Assembly: GCA_019914995.1 (NCBI GenBank)
Contig: CM034135.1
Location: forward strand, 6,760,501 to 6,824,500
Direction: 5' to 3'
DNA: 64,000 nt
Source: Acanthochlamys bracteata
Taxonomy: Eukaryota > Streptophyta > Magnoliopsida > Pandanales > Velloziaceae
The notes under the pieces were generated by a model. That model did not search any database. It worked only from the letters and a program-made list of their open reading frames with translations, and was not told the origin of the DNA. Of the stretch, positions 23,007 to 34,159 are shown piece by piece; the first letter of the stretch is position 1, and each line of letters begins with the position of its first letter. A program made the position numbers and the translations under genes.

Positions 23007-24849
23007 TCACATGATTGAGCAACTGTTGGCATTTTCATCACTGAAGTAATGAGCATACGACTCTCCGGTAGGTGGAGGCTGTGACATGTAACTCATCTGA
23101 GGCGGTGGCCGACCGGCATAACCCATTGGTGGGTATGGGTAGTCGTAACCCCCAGCACCGTTCATCATCATCATCCTTTGTTGCTGCTGCTGCATGAGCG
23201 CAGCCATGTACTGCTGCTGCTGGTACGGGTTTGCAGCAGCAGCAGCAGCGGTGAGCATCTCAGGCGGCATTCCTTGAAAGTGAACTGGGGGAGGTCCTCC
23301 GGCAGGCTGACCTTGCAATGCAGTACCAGGAATCTTTCCCATATGAGCATGCATGTTACCCATCTGGCCCATGTTCATGCCGCCTTGACCCATCATCATC
23401 ATGCCTGGATTGATCCCACCACCATGATTGTTACCACCTCCACCCTTCTTGTTTCCACCGTTGTTGTTATTACCACCGTTATCTTTACCTTTACTACTCT
23501 TACCAGCTTGTCCACCGTCACCATTTTTTCCTCCACCGCCGCTGTTCTTCCCACCATCACTTCCACCACCGCCTTTTTTCTGCTTTTCAGTAGCGTTACC
23601 ATTGCCACCGCCACCCTTCTTACCGCTAGATTTGTCCTTCTCTTTACTGTCATTGTTCTTACCCCCAGCTCCCTTGAACAGACCAGAGATATTGAAGCCC
23701 CCGATACCGACACCTTTCTTACCATTCCCGCCGCCGCCGCCTCCACCACCATTTCCAGCGCCTTTCTTGTCTTTTGCAGCAGCTTGGGGACGAATGATGG
23801 GTTTCTTGATTGGCTCGTCAAACTCGTCATCAAATCGGCCATCTATGTCATCGAGATCTTCATCGTCATCATAGTCGTCAAAATCATCATCTAAGTCGCT
23901 GCCGTCATCGAAGTCCTCAGGAGGGAGATCGAACTTGACAGTTTTTGGATCTTTCTCGCCGAACTGTGAAGGCAGCTTCAAATCTTTGAACTGCGGAGGA
24001 AGCTTGAAATCTTTAAACCCTTTCATCTGCTCAAACAGCTGCTGCTGCTGCTGCTGCTGCAGGTTCTGTGGTAGCGGGTTTTGGCCTTTCTGTTCCTTAT
24101 TATTACCACCACCACCACCACCCTTCTGCTGCTTGCCGCCACCGTTGTCTTTCGGCTGGCCGCCACCCTTGGCGCCATCAAGCTGAAGCTTTTGAAGCTG
24201 GTTACTGAGATTCTGGCCCCCGCCGCCGCCTTTGGAACTCCAGAGCTCTGCATGCTTCCCGGCTTTGTTGAGCTTTTTTATTACAGTGGCAGGATCCATG
24301 GTTCCAGAGATTGTCACTTTACCCTGATCTGCATCTATGCTGCTTGTGTACACCCCTGAAACAAACAAAGGAAAAAGAAAAAGGTTAAACAAGAGAAATC
24401 TTCAAGAAATTTCACAAATGGTTGAAAAAATCATTCAATCTCAACAGATGTCTTCTAATTTTGCCGTCTGATTGAAGAATGGTCTACAAAACAGTAATTC
24501 TGTTCAAAATCATTAGAAAAGGTTGGATTGAAGAGTGTGAAAATCACCATCAAGTTTGTGTATTATCTTCTTGACCTTCTGCTTGCAGCCATCACAGTCA
24601 ATGTTCACCTTCAGAACACAAGTCTGCAACAGAAAAAAGAACAACAATTAACACAAAAATCAAACCAAAGGAACAAAACCAACAACCCAAATCTAATCTA
24701 AGTAAAAAACAAATGTAGCAAATCAACACCTTGAAATTCAACACAAATGCCATAAAATTTCAAGAAAACAACAGAAACACATACACAAACACATACTGAT
24801 AGAGTGAGGGAGATCTGACCTGTATCTTGAGGAAGTCTTCCTTACTCAT
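23007..24849 (-). CDS. Heavy-metal-associated isoprenylated plant protein (HIPP)
   Basis: Three exons: 24849-24820, 24623-24548 and 24355-23007, giving 484 aa. Residues 11-75 form one HMA domain with the metal-binding pair C20-D-G-C23 ([20 protein letters not shown]) and the usual [11 protein letters not shown] and KAGKHAELW elements. The last four residues, CSIM, are a CaaX box, so the protein should be farnesylated and membrane-attached. HIPPs bind copper, zinc or cadmium and act in metal handling, stress and protein transport. The middle is a very long disordered tail: a QQQQQQQ run, an Asp/Glu belt (about residues 165-195), Gly/Asn/Lys-rich repeats and a Met/Gly/Pro-rich end. Intron positions right after the start and inside the HMA domain match the family. 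Open frames on the opposite strand are compositional shadows of the Gly/Asp/Lys tail. Confidence 0.95.
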
Positions 24850-25430
24850 CTTCGCGAACAATTTTAGTTGCTAAAGATTCTGAACTAAACTAACTATATA
24901 GCCCAGAGATCTAAGCAACAAATGAGAGATCCAGTAGAAACAGAAAGCACAGAAAGAGATTTCTTCCTGGTTTTGTTTCTTACTCTATTACAGGAAAAGA
25001 TTTTATTTTTTCTCTCTTCTGTTTCTTGTTTTTGAAGTGAAGTAGGAAGAAGAGAGGAACAGCAAAGGTACGAGTGGTTTTGGTTGCATTTAAAACAGAT
25101 AGGAACCAAACCCTGATGTCTACGCAGCTCTGAGCCCTACTTCTTATGGCGGTGTACACTGTTGTTGCTAGTTAGGCGAAGAAGTTAATAATAAGATAGA
25201 AAGAAGATAAAAGACTTTCTTTTATTTATAATATTTCACTTTTAAAATATAAATAATATAAAAGAATTCATTTTTTAATAATATTATTTTTAGTAATTTA
25301 TTTCTTAAATTTTAAATTAAAAAAACTCATCTATAAAACAACAAAAGCGCAAAAAAGAGAGACTTCGTGGTGTTGTGTTGTGTTTGGATTCTTGTCGCAG
25401 TGCATTGTTGCAGGCCAGCTATCTATTGCG

Positions 25431-25670
25431 AGCGCGTTTAAAAGTGATTATAAATACTAATTTTAAAATAAAAAATATTTATTTTATTAAAGTACATTTT
25501 ATTTGTTATTGTAAAATATAACGATAATAATAATAACAATAATAATAAATGTTTATATAAATCTTGTTAAAATTTTCAATAAATTTTATAAATATTAAAA
25601 AATTTTATAAAAAATGTATAACCGAAAAAATTGAAATATATTTTTATAAAATCTACTCTCAAACGCGGGT
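25431..25670. mobile_element. Family A MITE
   Basis: Starts GCGCGTTTAAAAGTGATTAT and ends CTACTCTCAAACGCGGG, an inverted pair around an AT-rich core. Confidence 0.55.
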
Positions 25671-26404
25671 ACCTCTTTAGCTTTAGGGTGACTTTTTGGC
25701 CTTAAAAATCAGTTTTTTTAGAAATAAATTTTAAAAATAAATTATTACAAATAATATTATTAAAGGATGTATTTTTTATATTAAAAAATAAATTAAAAAT
25801 AATTTTTTATAGTTCTTTATAAAAAAAATGAATTAAAATAATTTTTTAAATAATAAAATTTTTATGTGCAAAGAATACACTCTTAATTTAACTTTGTCAC
25901 CGTTTCTCGTCTAGTTACGTTTTTAATTTCATAAAAATAAATTTGATAAAATAAATTTAATAAAATTAAAATGGAATTACAATTATAATATATAAACTAA
26001 AGTTCATATAAATAGAATTAAAATATGTACAATATTAGAATTAAATTTTTTTAAAATGAATTTAGTAACAATTGAAATATGCTTTAAATCGGTATAATTT
26101 TACTACTGTTTAGCTAATCTGGCAACAAAATAGTTATATTTATTATGGCTAATTCTCTATTGGACAAGTAAGTGCTTATAAAAAGTTTTTAAAATAACAA
26201 TATTTTTATTCTATTTTCAAATATAAGTTTTATATGTTTATTAATAAAAAAATAATAAATAAAAATAAAAATAATGTAAATTTTATTAAATAAATTTTTA
26301 TTATAAATTTAAATATATATAATTTATAATTTATAAATATTTTTTTAAAAGTCTATCCAAACATTTTTGGGTACAAATATAGAGTTAAGCGTAAAATTAG
26401 AAAG

Positions 26405-26625
26405 CATTGGGTATTGTTTATTTTATAATAAATTTTTAATTTTTAATTATATATTTTTAGTATATTTTTTACAAATTTATTAAAATTTTACATAATTAGA
26501 ATATTTATTATATTTTAATTATTTTTTAATGTAAAAAAATAAAACTTATTTTTAAAAAATAAAAATATTTTTATATTTTAAAAATACTATTTTGAAAATA
26601 CTTTCAAACGGCACTTGGTCTGGTC
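26405..26625. mobile_element. Family A MITE
   Basis: Begins near TTGGGTATTGTTTATTTTAT and ends with ATACTTTCAAACGGCACTTG. Interior shares the core of the family. Confidence 0.55.
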
Positions 26626-26839
26626 AACCGACGTTAATTCAAATCAGTAAAGTTACGGTTTCTCTTTAACTTTAACTACATCAGTCAAACAAACTTTAAT
26701 TCATTTTGACGCAACTCAAAAATATTTCTTTTCGTTTTACTATTTTTTGTGGATTTTATGTTTTTATCCGCGAACAAATGAGGATTTGTCGCAAATAAAA
26801 TTGGAGTTAGGTGCAAAATATACTGTATAGATCTAACCA

Positions 26840-27040
26840 TTTTAGAAGTACTTATAAAAACTTTTTTATTAAATTAAAAATTTTATTTTATTTCATAAAC
26901 GAATTATTTTATTTTATTTTAAAAATAAAAACATATTACGCAAACTATTTATAAAAATTTATAAAATTTTATAAACTATTATAAAAATTTATTTTAAAAT
27001 ATAATTTAATAAATAATTTTTTTAGAATGGAAAGTTTAAC
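26840..27040. mobile_element. Decayed family A-like element
   Basis: Contains AGTACTTATAAAAACTTTTT and the AT-rich core; the outer termini are eroded. Confidence 0.35.
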
Positions 27041-27635
27041 AATTTCTTAATCAACTCAATTCACAAAAATAATGTTTCTTTGCCCTTCTTATCCACTTTG
27101 GTGTAACTGATTCTATCAGACTACTTTTATCCAGTTAATTTCAGTAAAATTATATTTTTTAGAAATTAATTAGCTCAATGAGTTATAGAGCTGTATTAAT
27201 ATTTTTAACATGGTACCAAAAACAAAAACGATCAGTGTATACCTTTGTTCTCTTTTTATTTTTTTCTTTTATTACCTTATAACTTTAGAGACCTTTAAAA
27301 ATACTCACAATAAAAAAGTTTTTAAATACAAATTTATAATTAAAAAATAATAAATAATATATGAAATTATTAGATATATATAGTTTTTGTAGAAATTTAT
27401 TTTAAAAATAAATATTTTATATGAAAATTACAATCTAAATATCTCCAAAATCATTTGCTTTGATTTTTGTTTTTCAACTTCTAACGCTTCACTTCCTTTT
27501 GAACTTTTGGAATATGCCTTTTTTCCCTTTTGATAATTATACATACATCATGCGGAAGGGAAGAGCAGCTTTTTTAGGAGAAGGGTAATGATGGCCAAGG
27601 AAGGCAATAGAATGTTGTACCTATTCCAAAAACCT

Positions 27636-28517
27636 ATAATTAGTGGTGGCAATTTAAGTTCGTCAAGTTGTGGCTCACGGATCGATCTATTTAATAATTG
27701 AATCAAATTTATATAATTTTAATTCAACCTATGATTTTATATGGGTCAAAATTGTCTTAATTCTAACCCAACCTATTAATAATCGGATCAAATTCGGGTC
27801 GACCAATTTAATAATTAAAATTATTAATTATTAATTATATATTTTTAAAATTTAACGAAATTATAAGATCAGTTATAATAGAAGTGCACGATATTTTTAA
27901 TGACGAGATATAGTGAACATCCGTCAAAATGTGCATTTTTTGATATCTTCATCGGTTCTTAAAATATTCAAAAAAAATTTTGTTTTATTTTATTTTTTTA
28001 AAATATGTGTTGACAGCTGAAATTTTATGATTATAAATATATATTAAAAATTTTGATAAAATTTTGATAAACATAACTATCTAACAAAATTTTGTTAAAA
28101 ACTTTTATAAGAAATTCAAATTCGTCATTATAGAAACACCTAAATAGTAATATTTTTGATAATATTATAATTCTCATCTTACATTATTTTACTAAAATAT
28201 AAAAATAATAATTAATTATAAATACTATATAATTTAATAATTTATAAATTACTATTACCGGTTATTTTTATTATCAATATTTTAATATACGGAAAGAAAA
28301 AATCAAATATTATTTTTTCAAGATATGATAATTCGTATTAGTAAGTCAATTTTGAGTTAATCCGAATCAACCCATTTAATAACCGAGTCCAATTCATTCA
28401 ATCTTAACTCAACCTATATATTTATATGGGTCAAATTTTTTAATCCAAACTCTAACTAAACGGATCGATTTTGGATCATATTTTCAAATCGGATCATATA
28501 TTGCCATCTCTAATTAT
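27636..28517. mobile_element. Family D inverted-repeat DNA transposon
   Basis: The ends are inverted repeats of 17 bp with 15 matches: ATAATTAGTGGTGGCAA at the left and TTGCCATCTCTAATTAT at the right. Just inside lie GGGTC/CCGAAT-type motifs (ATATGGGTCAAA on both arms). It is non-coding; the centre (about 27870-28200) appears to hold a second, unrelated insertion. A related element is at about 31296-31857. Confidence 0.6.
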
Positions 28518-28587
28518 AATGGATTTTACCTGCATTCTACAAAACATGTTTTCACGTGATCCTATAGACGTCCTTTCCCTATTTCTA

Positions 28588-28812
28588 ATGGTGTGTTTGA
28601 ATAGTAATTTTAAAATACTTTTATTATATTTTAATAAATAAGTTTTATTATTTTGATTTAAAAATAATAAAAATAAATAATAAGAAAATTTTTTATATAA
28701 AATTTTTTATATTTTTTAAAATTTTAAATAAATTTTTTTGAATATTATAAAAAATATATTTTAAAAATATAAAATTAAAAATTAAAAAATTAATTTTTAA
28801 AACACGCTCTAA
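28588..28812. mobile_element. Family A MITE
   Basis: Starts GGTGTGTTTGAATAGTAATT and ends AAAACACGCTC with the shared core between. Confidence 0.5.
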
Positions 28813-29284
28813 TTCTATTATTGTTGAATGCATTACAGGATATTGCGAACCATCAAACATTCCCAACAAATTGGCTTCTCTAAGATGCAGTAGTCTCATG
28901 GCATTCCTTTCATGTATGTAAATAAACTTTTAAAATTCCTGTAGATAAGTTGTAAAAGAAAAAAGTTTATAAGAGTGTGTTTTTTAAGCTAAAAGTGAGT
29001 TACTAGAAAAATAACTACTGAAAATAAATTATTATGATAGTATTATTGATAGTGAATTTAATTTTTATATTTTTTATAAAAATAAATTGAAAGTTATCTT
29101 TTTTAGTTGATAAGTGAGCTACAAATTACTTTTATATTGAAAAAATGAGTTATAAAAGTGAAAACTATTCTAAAATTAAATTTATAAAAATAAAATATAA
29201 AAAATTATTTGAAAAAAATATTTTGAAAATAAACTACTTTCATATCACTTATGCTGAATTAAACAAATTTTTAGTCTGTCTTAG

Positions 29285-29567
29285 AGTGTGTTTTAAATTG
29301 GTGGAACTCCAGTTTTTTCCGCCAGAATTGGAGTTTTATGAACTTCTTATGTTTTAATTACAAACAGAATCGGAAATTCGAATTCCTAGTTCTGCACAAA
29401 TAAAACTTAAATTCTACTATATTTTTCTTTCTGAACTTATTTTCAACCCACTTGAATCAATTAAAACATAAAAACGAAACTCTATTTTCAACTTATTTTT
29501 CAAAAAATTTTACTTCCTAATTTTTATTTTTACAAAACTCAGTTACGGGTATTTGAAACACGCACTT
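29285..29567. mobile_element. Family B MITE, least AT-rich copy
   Basis: Left end GAGTGTGTTTTAAATTGGTG; right end CTCAGTTACGGGTATTTGAAACACGC. The interior carries GGAATTCGAATTCC-like palindromic steps. Confidence 0.5.
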
Positions 29568-29732
29568 ATCAAGTTCAAAAATTCAGTTTGAATTTTAGTT
29601 GAGTCAAAATGGCTTTGAATTAATTATAGGATAACTTATAAAACTCCACCAAATTTATTTATTATATACAATATCTAATTAAGTCGAGTTAATTTGCAAA
29701 GTTTTTCAATTACTTTTTTTGAGTTCAAAAAG

Positions 29733-29990
29733 AATGCGTTTGTTTTTGCTTTTCTCCAATAAAACTTTTTAATTTTTTATTTCATCTTTTTCAATATATA
29801 TTTTATAAGTATTTAAAAATTTATTTAAAATTTAGAAAATATAAAAAATTTTATATAATGAGATCTTTTTATTACATATTTATTATTTTTTTAGAAGTAA
29901 AATAAATAAAATTTATTTTTAAAAAAAATAAAAATATCTTTTATTTCAGAAAAACTTCGTTTTATAAATAATTTCAAACGCACCCGGTCG
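29733..29990. mobile_element. Family A MITE
   Basis: Left end GCGTTTGTTTTTGCTTTTC; right end ATTTCAAACGCACCCGG. Confidence 0.6.
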
Positions 29991-30115
29991 GAATAAACAA
30001 GTCGCTCATGTACTAACAAGTACCTTGGAGAGTTCCAATGTAGTAAATTTTTGAAGACGCTAATTTCCAAAACAATTTGTTCGCACCGATCTGAAGAAAA
30101 AAGGTTATTAAGTTT

Positions 30116-30365
30116 GGGGTGTTTGAGAGTGCTTATAAAATAAATTTTTTTTAAAAAGAATATTTTTAATTTTAAAAAAACGAGCGTTATTTTTTTTTTC
30201 TAAAAAATAATAAAAATATATAATAAAAAAATTTCATTATGTAGAATTTTTCTACACTTTCTAAATTTTAAAATAAATTTTTAATATATTTATAAATATG
30301 TATTAAAAATATAAAATATAAAAAAGTTAAAAAGTAGTTTTTGAAAAACTAAACCAAACGCGATC
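30116..30365. mobile_element. Family A MITE
   Basis: Left end GGTGTTTGAGAGTGCTTATA; right end AACTAAACCAAACGCGATC. Flanks TTATTAAGT (left) and TTATTATGT (right) look like a 9-bp target duplication with one mismatch. Confidence 0.65.
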
Positions 30366-30554
30366 TTATTATGTTACTAAATATAAGTGCACATGAACTC
30401 TCTCAAGTACCTTAGAAATGTTATATTGGAGATTTTTGAACTCATCCACCGAAAGTAAAATGTTGAAACTTTTGCCCGGAATTGCTTGTTATTGGTACGA
30501 AGGACTCGAAAGTTAACGGCCACTCATTGGCAACAAGTAGCTGGGAGCTTTTGG

Positions 30555-30795
30555 CGAAAACGTTCTAATTTTTAAAAATTTCAATTTATGTTTCTAAATA
30601 AATTATTTATATTTTTATAAAATTTATTTAAAATTTTAGATAATATTAAAAAAGTTTATGTAATAAAAATTTATTGTTATTTATTTTTTATTATTATATT
30701 TTTTTAGATAAAAACTGAAAATTATTACTTAAAATAAAATAGAAGTATTTTTTGTATTAGAAAATATTTTTTAAAAATACTTCAAACGCATTTTA
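30555..30795. mobile_element. Family A MITE
   Basis: Shares the core, and the right end AATACTTCAAACGCATTTT; the left end is weak. Confidence 0.5.
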
Positions 30796-30894
30796 TTAAT
30801 ATATGGCAAACGAGAATCTTTAAACATAGTTGATTTAGATTGTGTTTTCTAGTTTGGAATTGAGTTAGTTTATAAAAATGAAAAGAACCCTCCA

Positions 30895-31148
30895 ATTGAT
30901 AAAAGCTACTTTTCTAGTTTGGTATTGCTTATGAAATAAAGCTTTTTTAAAATAGAGTGTATTTTTATTCTTTTTGAAAAACAAGCTTTATATTTTTTAC
31001 TTTAAAAAAAAATAAAAATATGCAATAAAAAGATCTCATTATATAGAATTTGTCTATATTTTTTAAATACTTATAAAATATGTATTAAAAAATATAAAAT
31101 TAAAAATTAAAAAATTTCGTTGGGGAAAAATAAAAACAAACGCACCCA
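30895..31148. mobile_element. Family A MITE
   Basis: Left end TAGTTTGGTATTGCTTATGA; right end AAAACAAACGCACCCAAA, both close to the family consensus. Confidence 0.65.
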
Positions 31149-31295
31149 AAATTTTTATCTTGACCCTTGGCCCAGAAAGACTTGAAATGGCCTAACCCCA
31201 GTTTTGTTGCACCAGATTGTATTAGATTTTCTCATGAAATGCACTTTTCTCAGTACCAAGGACTGGACACTCAGAACATTTCATGCCTTTAGAAG

Positions 31296-31857
31296 TGGCA
31301 AATTTTGACACGATCCAAAACCGATCCGAAAAGTTGGGTTCGGATAAAGTCTTAGTTAAATTCAGGTCTTTTTCGACTCAACCCGAAAATGATTCTAAAA
31401 ATTTAAACGGGTTCGGATTGGGTACGAATTGATCCGAAATTAACCCGTTTAATCCGTATAATTATTTATATAGTATAATACTTAATAATTAGAAAATAAT
31501 AGCAAAACATTTGAATTTAATTTGTATATATAGATTTTTAATCTATCTTAATTTTAACTAATTTTTATTTAATTTATAAATTTTGTCAAACTTAATATTT
31601 TTCTTTTTAAATATATCATAATTAATAATTTATATATATTATTATTAAAAATTAATATTTATAATTTTATTTAATAATTTATTTATTAAATAGGTCGACT
31701 CAAATTTGATCCGATTATAAATAGGTTAGATTAAAGTTGACAATTTTGATCCATATAAATAAATGGGTCGAATTAGAATTGAATAATTTTGATCTGATTA
31801 TTATATAGGTCGATCCGGAAATGATCTATGAACCCATATTGTCACTCTTGCACGCCC
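31296..31857. mobile_element. Family D inverted-repeat element
   Basis: Left AGTGGCAAATTTTGACACG and right CCATATTGTCACTCTTG are inverted versions of each other. Both arms hold GGGTCG / CGACCT and GATCCGAA / TTGATCCG pairs as in the 27.6-kb copy. Non-coding. Confidence 0.55.
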
Positions 31858-31962
31858 CAATTTGGAAGCCAATAATATGTTTTAGATTATGGCACAAAGT
31901 GGATTTTATATGGACTAACTTTTCTTTATTCTTAGGCTCCAGTTTTGTGTAATTCTGTTTCA

Positions 31963-32252
31963 GATGAAGGGCTTGTTTAGTTAGGCCTTAAAACTGAACT
32001 TTTCAGTAAAAAACTGAGTGTCAGAAAATTTCTGTGTTGATTTTTTACTAAAAATTTTATTTTTTTAACTCACTTTTAAACTTCATTTGCTATAAGGATA
32101 TTTAATACTAAAATTTTTATTTTTATTCACTTTTAATAAAAAGTAAATAAATAAATAAAATTTATTTTTAATAATTATTTTTGAAGTAACTCACTTGTTT
32201 TAACTCATTTTTGGTAATTCAATTTCAAGCACGAATAAACATGCCCTAATCT
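31963..32252. mobile_element. Family F MITE
   Basis: Left end AGGGCTTGTTTAGTTAGG is mirrored by the right end CGAATAAACATGCCCTA. The interior contains inverted TAAAACTGAAC / AACTCACTT motifs. Non-coding. Confidence 0.5.
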
Positions 32253-32636
32253 TTCAGATTAAGAAAAAGAAGTGTTTTAAAGAGTTGAGTTAGTAGAGTT
32301 CAAGAATGCAATAAGAATAAACATGCCCCAATTATTGATCAACTCAAAATGAGCTATAGATCATTTTACTTTTTCTGGGAAATCAACAGATAGCTGTTAA
32401 TTAGCTGGTTATACCAAACTGTCAAAACCTATTTTCAGAAGAAATTAAAACCCACTTATCATCAAAGTATAAAGAAAATTTTGAACAAATTTGATTAACA
32501 TTTGGTTAATTTAACACCCTATATTTGGTTTGGTGGATAAACTTTGGAAGTAACAGTTCATCTTAATAACATAATCCTACCAATTCCGATTAATACATCC
32601 TAAAAATATCCTAAAAACCTCCATGAGACCACCCTA

Positions 32637-33198
32637 ATGCAGATTCTTCTCAGGAATTCTCATCCTGAGTTCAATATCACGAAGATCTTCAAGATTTCTT
32701 CAATGCAGCGTTATCTTCATGACGAAAAGCTCCGGCTAGACTTGTACACTGAGATACTGGGCTGCGAAAGCTGCTTGCAATATGCACCCATGATCAACGA
32801 AGAAGAAACAATTGGTTCTAATGCAAGATCATCAAAGGTTAAGGAAAGGAAGAACGGTTTACTTCAAATCAATAAGAGAAGATGGGCGGCTTGTGATTAA
32901 AGAAATCTCTTTCGAACGAACGGAGAAAACCATTCAAGCGTGGAGGCAAGACGGGCGACTCCGGTTGCACCTAACGATATCACCAGCAGAGTTGAGTAGT
33001 AATGTTGTCGAGGAGAACGTAGTTGATCATGTGGATGATAGCGTCGATCAGAGAGAGGAAGAGTTGGTCGGAGGAGATAGGTGGCTGGGAAGAGGATTGC
33101 TGCATGAGGATGAAGGTTGGAGGAGGTGTCAAGATATGGTGGCCGGAGCTGGTGTTGCCGTACTCCGGTGTAAGGCAAGATTTGTGACTACGGTATGA
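32637..33198 (+). pseudogene. FANTASTIC FOUR (FAF)-like gene copy with a frameshift
   Basis: Two overlapping frames together look like one FAF-type protein. The first frame (32637-32900) carries LRLDLYTEILGCES, matching the family's LCTE-LG-E motif. The second (32812-33198, shifted by one) carries the FAF domain itself: RTVYFKSIREDGRLVIKEIS followed by AWRQDGRLRLHLTISP, then an acidic tail (DHVDDSVDQREEELVGG) and a C-terminal RCKARF. FAF proteins are small plant regulators of shoot meristem size. No splice sites explain the frame change, so I read it as an indel between about 32815 and 32860. The FPPPL-type motif that normally precedes the domain is missing. It may be a pseudogene, a sequencing error, or a shorter product starting at the Met at 32812. 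Confidence 0.65.
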
Positions 33199-34159
33199 AT
33201 AATCGGAGCGTTAAGATCACTCTCACATGGAACTGTGTAATAAATCGTAATTTTATCTATTTTTACCTCACATGGAACGGTGGGTTTTGTTGGGGTTCAC
33301 GGTTTCTCTCAACATTGTCGTGCTCGATGATCGCATCAATCAGTCGACGGGAGCGGCAACGGGGAAAAAACAATTTTGGTTAGCTTGAAATTTGGTAGAA
33401 CTTAATTTAATAGAAGTAAATTTAATAACAAGGAAGTTATAAATAAATTTAATAAATTTGAAATAAATAATTTTGAATTTAAAATCTGATAAAAGTATTC
33501 GGTGAAACTAAAACAAGCCCTAAAAGAAGAGGAGAATCGGTCATGCTGCCAGTGTGAGTAGATTGTTGTTCCATGTAAGAGATCCAACACAGGACTGGTT
33601 CACATCTCAGGAAGTTCTCAGCTGCATAAAATTTCAGACAGAACCAAATTTAGAGAGCGTCTGGTATTGTTTTTCCCACGTTCCAAAAAAATATTTTTAT
33701 TTGACATTTTTTAATAAATTTTTTATAATATTTTATAAAAATTTATTTTAAAATTAAAAAAATAAAAAAAATTTACTTAATAAAATTTTATAATTTATTA
33801 GTTTTTAAGATAAATAAATAATGCTTATATTTTTAAGTAAAATAAAAAATATTTTTTGTCCTAAAAAAGTTTTATTTTAAAAACTCTAGTTCATAGACAA
33901 GCTGCATGCAATCTACTGATTCAGAACACTTTTTGTGAAGACAGTTAAAAAGTTGTGGTAGTTACATACACTCAGTATACCACATGTGTCCGTGAAACTG
34001 AGAACATAATACTACTTCAGGAAATCTAGATGTAGGGAGAAAACAAAACCAATGGATGCATTGATTGATTCAATTGCAGATGCCATGGCATAGAAAAGAA
34101 GCTAAGCAATTTATTAGTCAAACAAATCAAAGGGAAAAAATAACAAGGCTAACCAGGAA
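33199..34159. other. Spacer between the FAF-like and CDC20-like remnants
   Basis: No gene seen. A diverged A-type MITE occupies about 33655-33895. Two short GC-richer patches (about 33290-33370 and 33540-33660) have no recognisable frame. Confidence 0.4.
33655..33895. mobile_element. Family A-like MITE
   Basis: Left end AGCGTCTGGTATTGTTTTTC resembles the family start; AT-rich core; right end decayed. Confidence 0.45.

Larger units (their letters stand above)
24850..32636. other. Gene-poor, MITE-saturated block
   Basis: About 7.8 kb with no supported gene. It is filled by short AT-rich inverted-repeat elements listed separately (families A, B, D and F) and by sequence between them in which I see nothing. 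The HIPP 5' flank occupies the first few hundred bases. Confidence 0.6.

Noticed and set aside
23178-23894. Long open frames on the plus strand and in another minus frame (23842-23399) across the HIPP exon
   Set aside because: They arise from the Gly/Asp/Lys-rich codons of the HIPP tail and contain only Thr/Val- or Pro/Ser-rich low complexity with no domain.
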